DNA from: Microbacterium sp. HD4P20
Lineage (GTDB): Bacteria; Actinomycetota; Actinomycetes; Actinomycetales; Microbacteriaceae
Assembly: GCF_019449275.2 (NCBI RefSeq)
Contig: NZ_JAHZQZ020000012.1
Location: 1 to 64,000, forward strand
Direction of reading: 5' to 3'
Length of the DNA stretch: 64,000 bases
Both the position numbers and the translations under genes were made by a program. Below the pieces are notes generated by a model that saw nothing but the letters and a program-made list of their open reading frames with translations, was not told where the DNA came from and did not search any database. Below are positions 52,822 through 60,913 of the stretch, in pieces; the first letter of the stretch is position 1, and each line of letters starts with the position of its first letter.

Positions 52822-54156
52822 ATGCAGCACTCCAAGAGGGCAGTCGTCACAGGCGTCGCACTGCTCAGCGCGCTCGCGCTCGCCGGTTGCGCCGGCGGCG
52901 GTGGCAGCACCGACGGCGGAGGCGCGGATGCCGCCGCCTGCGCTCCGACAGACGGCGACGTCACGCTCGAGTTCACGTCGTGGATCCCGGGCATCGAGGA
53001 TGTCGTCGCTCTGTGGAACGCCGAGAACCCCGACGTCCAGGTCGAGGTCCAGACCGGTCCGAACGGCAACGGCGGCACCTATCAGAGCTTCTTCAGCCAG
53101 CTCGAGGCCGGCAACGCTCCGGATCTCGGCCAGATCGAGTACGACGCGCTGGCGAGCTTCCGCGTCCAGGATGGACTCGAAGACCTCTCCGCGTGCGAAG
53201 ACGTCGTCGCCGCCGAGGAGCAGTTCATCCCGTGGACGTGGGGACAGGTGACGCTCGGCACCGACGGCGTCTACGGCGTGCCGCAGGACTCCGGCCCCAT
53301 GGCCCTGTTCTACCGCTCCGACCTGTTCGAGCAGAACGGCATCGCGGTTCCCACCACGTGGGAGGAGTACAAGGCCGCCGCCGTCCAGGTGCGCGCAGCC
53401 GGCGGCTACATCACCAACTTCTCGACCGCCGACATCAACCAGTTCGCGGGCTTCGTGTGGCAGACGGGCGGAGACTGGTTCACCAACGACGGCGACGCGT
53501 GGACCGTCGACCTGACCGGCGAGCAGTCGACCACGGTCGCCGACTACTGGCAGGAGCTGCTCGACGAGGACCTCGTCGCGACGTACCCGGCCTGGACCGA
53601 GGAATGGAACAACGCCTACAACTCCGGCGAGGTGTGGACCTGGAACTCCGCCGTGTGGGGTGCCAACTCGATCTCGTCGGGCGCGCCTGACACCGCGGGC
53701 AACTGGTCCGTCGCACCGTCGCCCCAGTGGGAGGCCGGGGGAACCAGCTCCGGCAACTGGGGTGGCTCGTCGATCGCCGTCTTCAAGGGCACCGAGCACC
53801 TCTACGAGGCCACGCAGTTCGCGCTGTGGCTGAACACCTCGGATGAGGCGCTCACCGCGCTGAACGAAGCGGCCAACATCTACCCCGCCACCACGAGCGG
53901 GCTGAGCCTGCCTGCGCTGCAGGAAGGCGTCGAGTTCTACGGCGGCCAGCAGATCTACGACGTGTTCGCCGAGGCGGCTGAGCAGGTCGACCCCGACTTC
54001 GTGTGGGGACCGACCATGACCCAGACCTACGCCGACGTGTCGGACGGGTTCCAGCGTGCCGTCACCGGCCAGGGGACCCTGCTCGAGGCTCTCGAATCCG
54101 CGCAGGAGACGACCATCTCGACCCTCGAGGCGCAGTCGATCCCGGTCGCGGAGTAA
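52822..54156 (+). CDS. sugar ABC transporter, substrate-binding lipoprotein
   Basis: A 444-residue family 1 solute-binding protein with lipobox 'LALAGC' (Cys23) and a Gly/Asp linker. Many Trp residues ('QTGGDWFTNDGDAW', 'YPAWTEEWNNAYNSGEVWTW' features) line the likely sugar cleft. Unlike the other operons, this SBP comes last of the transporter genes, after the permeases. It is followed 8 bp later by the GH36 remnant, so the original operon probably ended with an alpha-galactosidase. This points to galactosides such as raffinose-type or galactan oligosaccharides as ligand. Confidence 0.9.
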   Translation: MQHSKRAVVTGVALLSALALAGCAGGGGSTDGGGADAAACAPTDGDVTLEFTSWIPGIEDVVALWNAENPDVQVEVQTGPNGNGGTYQSFFSQLEAGNAPDLGQIEYDALASFRVQDGLEDLSACEDVVAAEEQFIPWTWGQVTLGTDGVYGVPQDSGPMALFYRSDLFEQNGIAVPTTWEEYKAAAVQVRAAGGYITNFSTADINQFAGFVWQTGGDWFTNDGDAWTVDLTGEQSTTVADYWQELLDEDLVATYPAWTEEWNNAYNSGEVWTWNSAVWGANSISSGAPDTAGNWSVAPSPQWEAGGTSSGNWGGSSIAVFKGTEHLYEATQFALWLNTSDEALTALNEAANIYPATTSGLSLPALQEGVEFYGGQQIYDVFAEAAEQVDPDFVWGPTMTQTYADVSDGFQRAVTGQGTLLEALESAQETTISTLEAQSIPVAE

Positions 54157-54164
54157 CCCTCAGG

Positions 54165-54377
54165 GTGATCCACCAGCTCCGTGCCGCGGGAGTCGGCCTC
54201 GTGCTCGACTCCCGCGGCGCGGGCGTTCCGGCGATCGTCCACTGGGGACGTGATCTCGGACCGCTCGCACCCGCCGATCTGGTCGGGCTGGAGCCCGAGA
54301 TGACGGTCGGCTCGGCCACGCCGCTGCTCGCCCCGGCTAGCGCGCTCGTGCTGCACATCACCGCCCTCGCCGCTTGA
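54165..54377 (+). pseudogene. N-terminal remnant of a GH36 alpha-galactosidase
   Basis: A 70-codon frame starting at GTG 54165, 8 bp after the SBP stop. It reads 'IHQLRAAGVGLVLDSRGAG', then 'VPAIVHWGRDLGPLAPADL', the usual start of actinobacterial GH36 alpha-galactosidases, where a 'GL P...HWG.DLG' strand recurs. The next 25 codons no longer resemble the family and stop at 54377, inside the convergent photolyase gene. About 90% of a normal 700-residue enzyme, including the catalytic barrel, is absent. I infer a deletion whose right end lies near the photolyase stop. Function is lost. Confidence 0.6.
54183..54218. terminator. 13-bp perfect stem-loop after the SBP stop, inside the GH36 remnant
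   Basis: Arms GCCGCGGGAGTCG (54183-54195) and its complement (54206-54218) surround a 10-nt loop, 27 bp after the SBP stop. As at 12004-12036, it lies in the first codons of the following frame. No T tract. Confidence 0.5.
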
Positions 54378-55713
54378 CCTGCTCGTACGCGACCAGGGCG
54401 GCGTTGCGGGTCTCGCGCAGATCGACGATCGGCTCCGGCGGCTTCTCTCCCACGTGCTCAGGTGCCCATTCGCGCACGTAGTGCCCGTCGGGGTCGAACT
54501 TCTTCGCCTGCAACTCGGGATTGAAGATGCGGAAGTACGGGGCGGCGTCGGCGCCCGAACCGGCGACCCACTGCCAGTTGAACGGGTTGTTGGCGTCGTC
54601 GGCGTCGACCAGCGTGTCCCAGAACCACTGCTCGCCGTGCCGCCAGTCGATGAGCAGGTTCTTCACGAGGAAGGATGCCGCCACCATCCGCACGCGGTTG
54701 TGCATGTAGCCGGTGCGCCACAGCTCGCGCATGCCGGCGTCGACGAGCGCAAGGCCGGTGCGGCCCTCCTGCCACGCGGCCAGGCGGCCCGGGTGCAGCC
54801 GCGGCCACGGGAAGGCATCGAACTCGGGTCGGAGGTTGCGGGTGGCCAGGTCGGGAAAGTGATACAGCGTGTGCCATGCGAACTCGCGCCAGCCGAGCTC
54901 CGAGAGGAACTTCCCGCCCCGACCGTCTTCGATCGTCTCGTGCCACACCGTGAAGGGGCTCACTTCGCCCCACCGCAGACGAGGCGACATCAGCGACGTC
55001 GCACCGGCAGCGGGCTCGTCCCGCGCCCGGCCGTACGCGCCGACGTCGTCGCGCAGGAACTCGCGCAGCCGCCGCCGTGCGGCGGGCTCTCCAGGCTGCC
55101 ACCTCTCGCGCAGACCGCCCGCCCAGTCCGGGTGCTGCTCCGGCAGCAGCCGCCAGTCGTCCAGCGACTCGGATGCCGGAGGCCGCTGCGGGCCCGGAAT
55201 CGCCTGCGGCTCCGGCAGGGGATCCCGCGGAGCGGGCATCGCCTGGCACGCGCGCCAGAACGGAGTGAAGACCGAGAAGTGCGTTTCTGCTCCCGTCGTG
55301 ACGGTCCAGGGCTCGAAGAGCAGCGAGCCCTGGAACGACTCCACCTGGACGCCTTGGCCGCGCAGACTCGCCTTGAGAGTGGCGTCGATCGCGCGCTCGG
55401 CCCCGCCGTACCGACGATTCCAGAACACGGCTCCGGCCGCGGCATCCGCCACCGTCTGCCGCACCACCTGCTCGGCCGGGCCGCGTCGCAGGATCAGTGT
55501 CGTCCCGCGTTCGCGCAGCCGTTCGGCGAGCGAGCTGAGCGAGTGATGCAGCCACCAGCGCGCCGCTCCGCCCAGCGGGCGGATGCCTGGACTCTCGTCA
55601 TCCAGGACGTACAGGGCGACGACCGGCTCTTGCCGGTCGAGCGCAGCACGAAGGGCGGGGTTGTCGGCCAGGCGCAGATCATCACGGAACCACACGACCG
55701 ACGGGCTGGGCAT
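54358..55713 (-). CDS. phr: deoxyribodipyrimidine photo-lyase
   Basis: A 451-residue class I photolyase/cryptochrome. The N-terminal photolyase domain starts 'VVWFRDDLRLADNPAL'. The FAD domain contains 'GATSLMSPRLRWGEVSP' features, 'LGWREFAWHTLYHFP', 'WQEGRTGLALVDAGMRELWRTGYMHNRVRM' features and 'WQWVAGSGADAAPYFRIFNP' features, the flavin- and lesion-binding signatures. The electron-transfer tryptophans expected in these segments are present. It repairs cyclobutane pyrimidine dimers using light. ATG 55713 is used; ATG 55725 is 4 codons upstream. Its 3' end overlaps the GH36 remnant by 20 bp. Confidence 0.92.
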   Translation of the reverse strand: MPSPSVVWFRDDLRLADNPALRAALDRQEPVVALYVLDDESPGIRPLGGAARWWLHHSLSSLAERLRERGTTLILRRGPAEQVVRQTVADAAAGAVFWNRRYGGAERAIDATLKASLRGQGVQVESFQGSLLFEPWTVTTGAETHFSVFTPFWRACQAMPAPRDPLPEPQAIPGPQRPPASESLDDWRLLPEQHPDWAGGLRERWQPGEPAARRRLREFLRDDVGAYGRARDEPAAGATSLMSPRLRWGEVSPFTVWHETIEDGRGGKFLSELGWREFAWHTLYHFPDLATRNLRPEFDAFPWPRLHPGRLAAWQEGRTGLALVDAGMRELWRTGYMHNRVRMVAASFLVKNLLIDWRHGEQWFWDTLVDADDANNPFNWQWVAGSGADAAPYFRIFNPELQAKKFDPDGHYVREWAPEHVGEKPPEPIVDLRETRNAALVAYEQVKRRGR

Positions 55714-55764
55714 GGCTTTCATCATCGCGGACGGGCCGTGTGCGCCCTCGCCCTTGACACGAGG

Positions 55765-57093
55765 TCAGAGCCCGTCGGTCGAGTGCCCGTTCGGGACGAC
55801 GATCGTGAGAGCCCCCGGCTCGACGCGCGTCTTGACCGACACCGCCTCGCCGAACTCGTCGCCGTCGAGCTGCACCGGCTGCGCATCGTGGGTCGCCAGC
55901 TCGATGCCGGCGCCGCGCGAGTAGCGCACCGCGTTGTCTTTCGTCCGCAGCGCGAGCACGCGGCGACCGGCGCGGAAGCGCCGGAGGAAGCTGTTGTCCC
56001 ACGCGACGCGGCGCCACACGAAGATCCACCCCAGCGGGCCCTTGGGCTGGAAGATCACGATGTCGAGGGCGCCGTCGGTGATGGATGCCTCGGGGATGAG
56101 CGCGAGCCCGGCCGGGAGCGAGCCGCAGTTGGCGAAGAGCACGCTCTGCACACGGGCCGAGTGCAGCCGGTGCCCCGGCAGCTCGTACATCACCCGGAAC
56201 GGCTTGGCGTTCGCGAGCGACCGCGCCGCACCGTCGACGTAGGCCACCCAGCCCACGGTCTTCTTCAGCTGGGGGTTCGTGTTGGCGATCATGGCGGCAT
56301 CCAGCCCGATGCCGCCCATCACCACGAACGCGTGCTCCACCGTCTGGCCGTCGGGGCGGCGCAGCTCGGACCACCCGATGTCCATCGAGACGCGGTCACC
56401 GTCGAAGACCGCGCGGACCATGGCCTCGGGCTCTGTGAGCGGCAGTCGCAGGTTGCGCGCGAGGAGGTTGCCCGTGCCGCTCGGCACGATCGACAGCGGC
56501 ACTCCGGAACCGGCCATCGCCTCCGACACCGCGCGCACGGTGCCGTCGCCGCCCGCCACGAGCACGGCATCCGCTCCCGCTTCGAGCGCCTGACGCGTGA
56601 CGTCGTCACCGAGGTCGTCGACGGTGGTCTCGTAGAACAGCGGCTCGGACCAGCCTGCCCGGGCCGACAGCCGAGACACCGTGGCGCGCAGCGCGTCGGC
56701 GTCGACCTTGGTCGGGTTGTACACCAGTGCCGCCTTGGGGCTGGGGCGCTCGCCGCCGCCCTCGAGGGGCTCGGTCTCGCCGGTGCGCGAGACGCGCCGC
56801 GCTTCGCCATGCTCGTCGTCGGCCGTGTCGGGCGCCACATCCTCGGGCTCTCGGATGACCTCGTCGGGCTTCGCCGCCGCGGCGGGGTCCGGTGCGTCCT
56901 CGCGGTGCCTCGCGGCATCCATCGCCACTTCTTCGGCGATCTGGGCCTCAGCGACCTCGAGCTCCCCGGTGGCAGGGCCGTCTGCATAGATCTTGTCCGA
57001 GGGATGCGGGGCATCGCGCTCGTCGGCGGGGTCCGGAAGATCGGTCTCGTCGGGACGCGAGGACTGATCGCCGTCGCCGGATGCCGCTGCCAT
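55765..57093 (-). CDS. diacylglycerol kinase family lipid kinase
   Basis: A 442-residue protein. Residues 1 to about 115 are a disordered, Asp/Glu/Pro-rich extension. The DAGK catalytic domain follows from 'KAALVYNPTKVDADALRA' features: 'VLVAGGDGTVRAVSEAMAGSGVPLSIVPSGTGNLLARNL' features carry the nucleotide-binding GGDGT and the PSGTGN motif. The C-terminal beta domain ends with 'QLDGDEFG', typical of the family. It should phosphorylate a diacylglycerol or related lipid at the membrane. The ATG at 57093 follows a TAGAGT box by 7 nt, so the transcript may be leaderless. The acidic extension is much longer than in the usual 300-residue homologue. Confidence 0.9.
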   Translation of the reverse strand: MAAASGDGDQSSRPDETDLPDPADERDAPHPSDKIYADGPATGELEVAEAQIAEEVAMDAARHREDAPDPAAAAKPDEVIREPEDVAPDTADDEHGEARRVSRTGETEPLEGGGERPSPKAALVYNPTKVDADALRATVSRLSARAGWSEPLFYETTVDDLGDDVTRQALEAGADAVLVAGGDGTVRAVSEAMAGSGVPLSIVPSGTGNLLARNLRLPLTEPEAMVRAVFDGDRVSMDIGWSELRRPDGQTVEHAFVVMGGIGLDAAMIANTNPQLKKTVGWVAYVDGAARSLANAKPFRVMYELPGHRLHSARVQSVLFANCGSLPAGLALIPEASITDGALDIVIFQPKGPLGWIFVWRRVAWDNSFLRRFRAGRRVLALRTKDNAVRYSRGAGIELATHDAQPVQLDGDEFGEAVSVKTRVEPGALTIVVPNGHSTDGL

Positions 57094-57116
57094 GCGTCTT
57101 ACTCTAAGTGGGGGTG

Positions 57117-58331
57117 TCAGTTCTCCAGCGAGTTGGCGGGCGACACCACGCTGGTGAACTTCCGGAAGATCTCGGTCGCGGTGGCGACAGCGGGATCGGT
57201 GCGCTGTGACGGGGTGGTGTAGACGACCATCGTCCACCCCTCTTCGGGCAGGGTCCCGCCGCCGCCGTAGTAGCCCGGGATGCCGGGATTCATGAAGACC
57301 CAGCCGTTGACCACGAGGAACCCCATCGCCCAGTACTGGTCGTCGGTGTTCGACCCGATCCCCGCCGTCGTGGGGGCGAACTGCAGTTCGTGGTACTCGT
57401 CCGACAGCAGCTCACCCGAACCGAGGGCGTCGAGGAACACGGCGACATCGGCGGCGTTGCTGCCGACCCCGCCCGCGAAGTGCGCCCATGATGGGTTCCA
57501 GTACGTCACGTCCTCCCACACGCCGCGCTCGCCGTCATAGCCGTGGAGCACCGGCTGAGGCCAGTCCCCGTTGCGGGCGACCGTGGTGTCTTCCATCCCG
57601 AGCGGGTCGAGGACGCCGGTCTGGACGAGGTCGGCCACCGGCGTTCCCGTCGCCTTCGCGAGGATGCCGACCAGGACGGCCGAGTTGGTGTCGGAGAACT
57701 GCCAGTCCGTCCCCGGCTCGAAGAGGGGGCCGCCGGCGGTTCCGATGTCGATGATCTCGTCGATCTCCCACACGCGGAACGGATCGGCGTACAGCTCTGC
57801 CAGGAAGTCGGCCTGCCCCGTGAACTGCGAGTAGCCGGCGGTGTTGTGCAGCAGCATCTCGATCGTGACGGTGTCGGACGCGGGAAGGTCGGGGTACCAC
57901 GTGTCGATCGTGTCGTCCAGGTCGAGTACGCCGGCCTCCACTTGCTGCAGCAGAGCCGTCGTGAACATCGGCGTCGCGAGGTTGCCGAGCATGTGATGCA
58001 TGTCGGGTGTGGCAGGCACCGTCGGCATCGATTCGCCGAGGGCGCCGAAGAGGACCGGTTGGCCGTCGTGCCAGACGCCGGCGATGACCGCCGACAGCGC
58101 GTCGGCTTCGAACTCGGCGCGCAGGATGCCGGCCAGCTCTTCCGAGATCTCGTCACCCGAAAGGCACAGTCCGCCCTCGAGGGCGGTCCCGGAGGGGCAG
58201 TCGTCGGACGGGCTTCCGGCAGCGGTGGACGAGCCTGGCGTGGGGGACGGGGGAGATGGTGTGGCGGTGCACGCCGTCAGCAGCAGGGCGAGCACCACCG
58301 CGATGGCCCCAGAGGTCCGGCTCGTCCGCAT
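57117..58331 (-). CDS. serine beta-lactamase-fold lipoprotein with degenerate active site
   Basis: A 404-residue lipoprotein (lipobox 'LLLTAC', Cys21) with a Pro/Ser linker and a class C beta-lactamase / D-alanyl-D-alanine carboxypeptidase-like domain. The fold is clear from 'VLDLDDTIDTWYP', 'TIEMLLHNTAGYSQF' and 'VLDPLGMEDTTVA'. The catalytic motifs are altered: the SxxK position reads 'GNLATPMF' (Asn117, Thr120), the YxN position 'FSDTN' (Phe212, Asp214), and the HxG region 'FMNPGIPGYYGG' lacks the His. It is therefore probably a pseudo-enzyme acting as a binding or scaffold protein in the cell wall. It lies 23 bp upstream of the DAGK gene, and is divergent from serS. Confidence 0.8.
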   Translation of the reverse strand: MRTSRTSGAIAVVLALLLTACTATPSPPSPTPGSSTAAGSPSDDCPSGTALEGGLCLSGDEISEELAGILRAEFEADALSAVIAGVWHDGQPVLFGALGESMPTVPATPDMHHMLGNLATPMFTTALLQQVEAGVLDLDDTIDTWYPDLPASDTVTIEMLLHNTAGYSQFTGQADFLAELYADPFRVWEIDEIIDIGTAGGPLFEPGTDWQFSDTNSAVLVGILAKATGTPVADLVQTGVLDPLGMEDTTVARNGDWPQPVLHGYDGERGVWEDVTYWNPSWAHFAGGVGSNAADVAVFLDALGSGELLSDEYHELQFAPTTAGIGSNTDDQYWAMGFLVVNGWVFMNPGIPGYYGGGGTLPEEGWTMVVYTTPSQRTDPAVATATEIFRKFTSVVSPANSLEN

Positions 58332-58443
58332 GCCTCACTGTACCGACGGAGATGGTCGCGGCGCATCGTTTCGACACGAGAGCGTGAGCGACGAGCGTCC
58401 GTCCCCCGGATGCCCCGGCACCGTCCGCTACTAAGCTTGCAGA

Positions 58444-59730
58444 GTGATCGATCCAGTGCTGCTTCGCGACAATCCTGAGTTGATCAAGCGCTCGCAGGAG
58501 GCGCGCGGGGAGTCGGCGGACACCGTCGACGCCGCCGTCGAGGCGGACCGCGCCCGCCGCGCCGCGATCACGTCCTTCGAAGAGCTCCGCGCCGAGCAGA
58601 ACGCGCACGGCAAGCGGGTCGCGCAGGCGCCCAAGGAAGAGAAGGCGGCCCTCGTCGCCGAGGCGAAGGAACTCAGCGAGCGGGTGAAGCAGGCCCAGCA
58701 CGCCGTCACCGCCGCGGAGGAGGCATCCGCCGCCGCGCTCGCCCGGATCGAGAACATCGTCATCGAGGGCGTACCGGCAGGCGGCGAAGACGACTTCGTC
58801 ACGCTGCGCACGCACGGCGAACGCCCGGTGTTCGCGTTCGAGCCGCGCGATCACCTCGAGCTCGGCGAGCTTCTCGGCGCGATCGACATGGAACGCGGCA
58901 CGAAGGTGTCGGGCAGCCGCTTCTACTTCCTCACCGGCATCGGAGCGCGCCTCGAGATCGCCCTCATGAATCTCGGGCTGGATCGTGCGCTGCAGGCAGG
59001 CTTCACGCCGCTGATCCCGCCGACGCTGGTGCGACCCGAGGTCATGCGCGGCACCGGCTTCCTCGGTCAGCACGCCGCCGAGGTGTACCACCTCGAAGAA
59101 GACGACCTCTACCTCGTCGGCACCAGCGAGGTGCCGCTCGCCGGCTATCACATGGACGAGATCATCGACCTGACCAAGGGCGCCAAGCGCTACGCGGGCT
59201 GGTCGACGTGCTACCGCCGTGAGGCCGGCTCGTACGGCAAAGACACTCGGGGCATCATCCGTGTGCACCAGTTCAACAAGCTCGAGATGTTCGTCTACAC
59301 GACTCCCGAAGACGCCGAGACCGAGCATCTGCGCCTGGTCGCGCTGCAGGAGCAGATGCTTCAGGATCTGGGCCTGTCGTACCGGGTGATCGACGTCGCG
59401 GCCGGCGATCTCGGATCCAGCGCCGCCCGCAAGTACGACGTCGAGGCGTGGGTGCCGACGCAGAACGCCTATCGCGAGCTCACCTCGACCTCGAACTGCA
59501 CGACGTTCCAGGCTCGGCGGCTCGACATCCGCCACCGCCTGCCGGCCGAGCCTGGAAGCAAGACCGGCGGCAAGACGCAGCACGTCGCGACCCTGAACGG
59601 CACGCTCGCCACGACCCGCTGGATCGTCGCCCTGCTCGAGACGCACCAGCGCGCGGACGGCTCGGTGCTGGTCCCCGAGGTGCTGCGGCCCTTCCTCGGC
59701 GGGCTCGAGGTGCTGGAGCCGACCGTATGA
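58444..59730 (+). CDS. serS: seryl-tRNA synthetase
   Basis: A 428-residue class II aminoacyl-tRNA synthetase of normal length. Residues 1 to about 110 form the tRNA-binding coiled coil, rich in Glu/Lys/Ala. The catalytic core has motif 2 '[15 protein letters not shown]' features and motif 3 '[17 protein letters not shown]' features, with '[16 protein letters not shown]' features for serine binding. It charges tRNA-Ser and tRNA-Sec. The start is GTG with a TACTAA/TAAGCT region 5-12 nt before it, so leader sequence is short or absent. It overlaps the HAD gene as ATGA, and a tRNA-Ser gene lies 1.05 kb downstream. Confidence 0.96.
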   Translation: MIDPVLLRDNPELIKRSQEARGESADTVDAAVEADRARRAAITSFEELRAEQNAHGKRVAQAPKEEKAALVAEAKELSERVKQAQHAVTAAEEASAAALARIENIVIEGVPAGGEDDFVTLRTHGERPVFAFEPRDHLELGELLGAIDMERGTKVSGSRFYFLTGIGARLEIALMNLGLDRALQAGFTPLIPPTLVRPEVMRGTGFLGQHAAEVYHLEEDDLYLVGTSEVPLAGYHMDEIIDLTKGAKRYAGWSTCYRREAGSYGKDTRGIIRVHQFNKLEMFVYTTPEDAETEHLRLVALQEQMLQDLGLSYRVIDVAAGDLGSSAARKYDVEAWVPTQNAYRELTSTSNCTTFQARRLDIRHRLPAEPGSKTGGKTQHVATLNGTLATTRWIVALLETHQRADGSVLVPEVLRPFLGGLEVLEPTV

Positions 59731-60656
59731 GCCCGGGCGACGAGCCGTCCGAAGAGGCACGCCTGCCCGAGACAGGTGAGATCGACCTCGTAGAGCCCGA
59801 GGAAGCGGCGGAGGTCGTCGAGGATCTCGCGCGCGAGACGGCGGCCGCACCATCCGTCGCCGAGCGGATGCTCATCGTGCTCGACATCGACGGCACCGTC
59901 ATCCTCGAGGACGAGTCGCTGAGCCCCGGCGTCGTCGACGCCGTCGGACATGCCCAGAGCGTCGGCCACGAGGTGATGATCGCCACGGGCCGCAGCTGGG
60001 GCAGCACTCGCGGCATCCTGCAGCAACTGCAGATCGCCCCCGAGTACGTCGTGTGCTCGAACGGCGCGGTCGTGCTGCGGCGCGTGGACTCCGGCGAGCT
60101 GGACTACGAGCGCTGGCACGTCGAGACCTTCGACCCCCACGAGGTGCTGACGCTGCTTCGTGAGCACCTGCCCGACGCCCAGTACCTGGTGGAGCTGCCC
60201 GACGGCATGCGCCTGTACACCGACTACCTGCAGGACTGGAACCTCGGCCACGCCCGCCGCGTTACCTTCGAAGAGCTCGGCGCGCAGCCGGTGTGCCGCA
60301 TCGTCGTCGTCTCGCCCGACCGGGGTGAGGAGGAATTCCTCGAGCTGGTCGAGCGCATCGGCCTGCACAAGGTGTCGTACGCCGTCGGGTGGACGGCCTG
60401 GCTCGACATCGCCCCACAGGGGGTCGACAAGGGCACCGGCCTGGAGCGGGTGCGCACGGCGCTCGGCATCGATCCGCCGCACGTCCTCGTGATGGGCGAC
60501 GGCCGCAACGACCTCGGCATGTTCCGGTGGGCGCTCGAGAACGGCGGACGTGCGGTCGCGATGGAGCAGGGTCCGCAGGATGTGCGGGATGCCGCGGGCG
60601 AGACCACGACGTCGGTGCAGGCGGGCGGCGTCGCCGCGATCCTCCGCGCCCTGTGA
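59727..60656 (+). CDS. HAD-superfamily (Cof-type) phosphatase
   Basis: A 309-residue HAD hydrolase. A 46-residue acidic extension precedes motif I '[10 protein letters not shown]' (Asp about 53 and 55). Motif II is '[15 protein letters not shown]'. The type C2 cap follows, and motifs III/IV are 'DKGTGLERV' and '[12 protein letters not shown]'. Members dephosphorylate sugar phosphates or similar metabolites. It is translationally coupled to serS by a 4-bp overlap, a pairing I recall as common in Actinobacteria. The specific substrate is unknown. Confidence 0.92.
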   Translation: MSPGDEPSEEARLPETGEIDLVEPEEAAEVVEDLARETAAAPSVAERMLIVLDIDGTVILEDESLSPGVVDAVGHAQSVGHEVMIATGRSWGSTRGILQQLQIAPEYVVCSNGAVVLRRVDSGELDYERWHVETFDPHEVLTLLREHLPDAQYLVELPDGMRLYTDYLQDWNLGHARRVTFEELGAQPVCRIVVVSPDRGEEEFLELVERIGLHKVSYAVGWTAWLDIAPQGVDKGTGLERVRTALGIDPPHVLVMGDGRNDLGMFRWALENGGRAVAMEQGPQDVRDAAGETTTSVQAGGVAAILRAL

Positions 60657-60777
60657 GTAGTCCCACGCGCCGCGTCTCTTCAGAGGTTTGCCAGCCGCTG
60701 TTGGAAGAATAGGCCAGCAGTGCTGTCGGATAGACTCGACGCCTGTTCGACTGATGCCTTTTACGGGGTAGGAGTCG

Positions 60778-60862
60778 GGAGGGTTGTCCGAGCGGCCGAT
60801 GGACCTGGTCTTGAAAACCAGTGGGCAGCAATGTCCCGTGGGTTCGAATCCCACACCCTCCG
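60778..60862 (+). tRNA. tRNA-Ser (anticodon UGA)
   Basis: An 85-nt cloverleaf. The acceptor stem is GGAGGGT with ACCCTCC and discriminator G. The anticodon loop CTTGAAA (anticodon TGA, 60812-60814) reads UCA. A long variable arm marks a serine tRNA, and the T-loop GTTCGAATC is standard. CCA is not encoded. A TAGACT box at 60731-60736 is a possible -10. Confidence 0.97.
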
Positions 60863-60913
60863 CAGAGATATGTCGGGGCGAACGGTGAGAGAAACTTCCC
60901 CGAGAGGAACCGA

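Noticed and set aside
60657..60777. Possible small gene or full promoter before tRNA-Ser
   Set aside because: No frame with a ribosome-binding site; TAGACT could be a -10 but no -35 at a proper distance was found.
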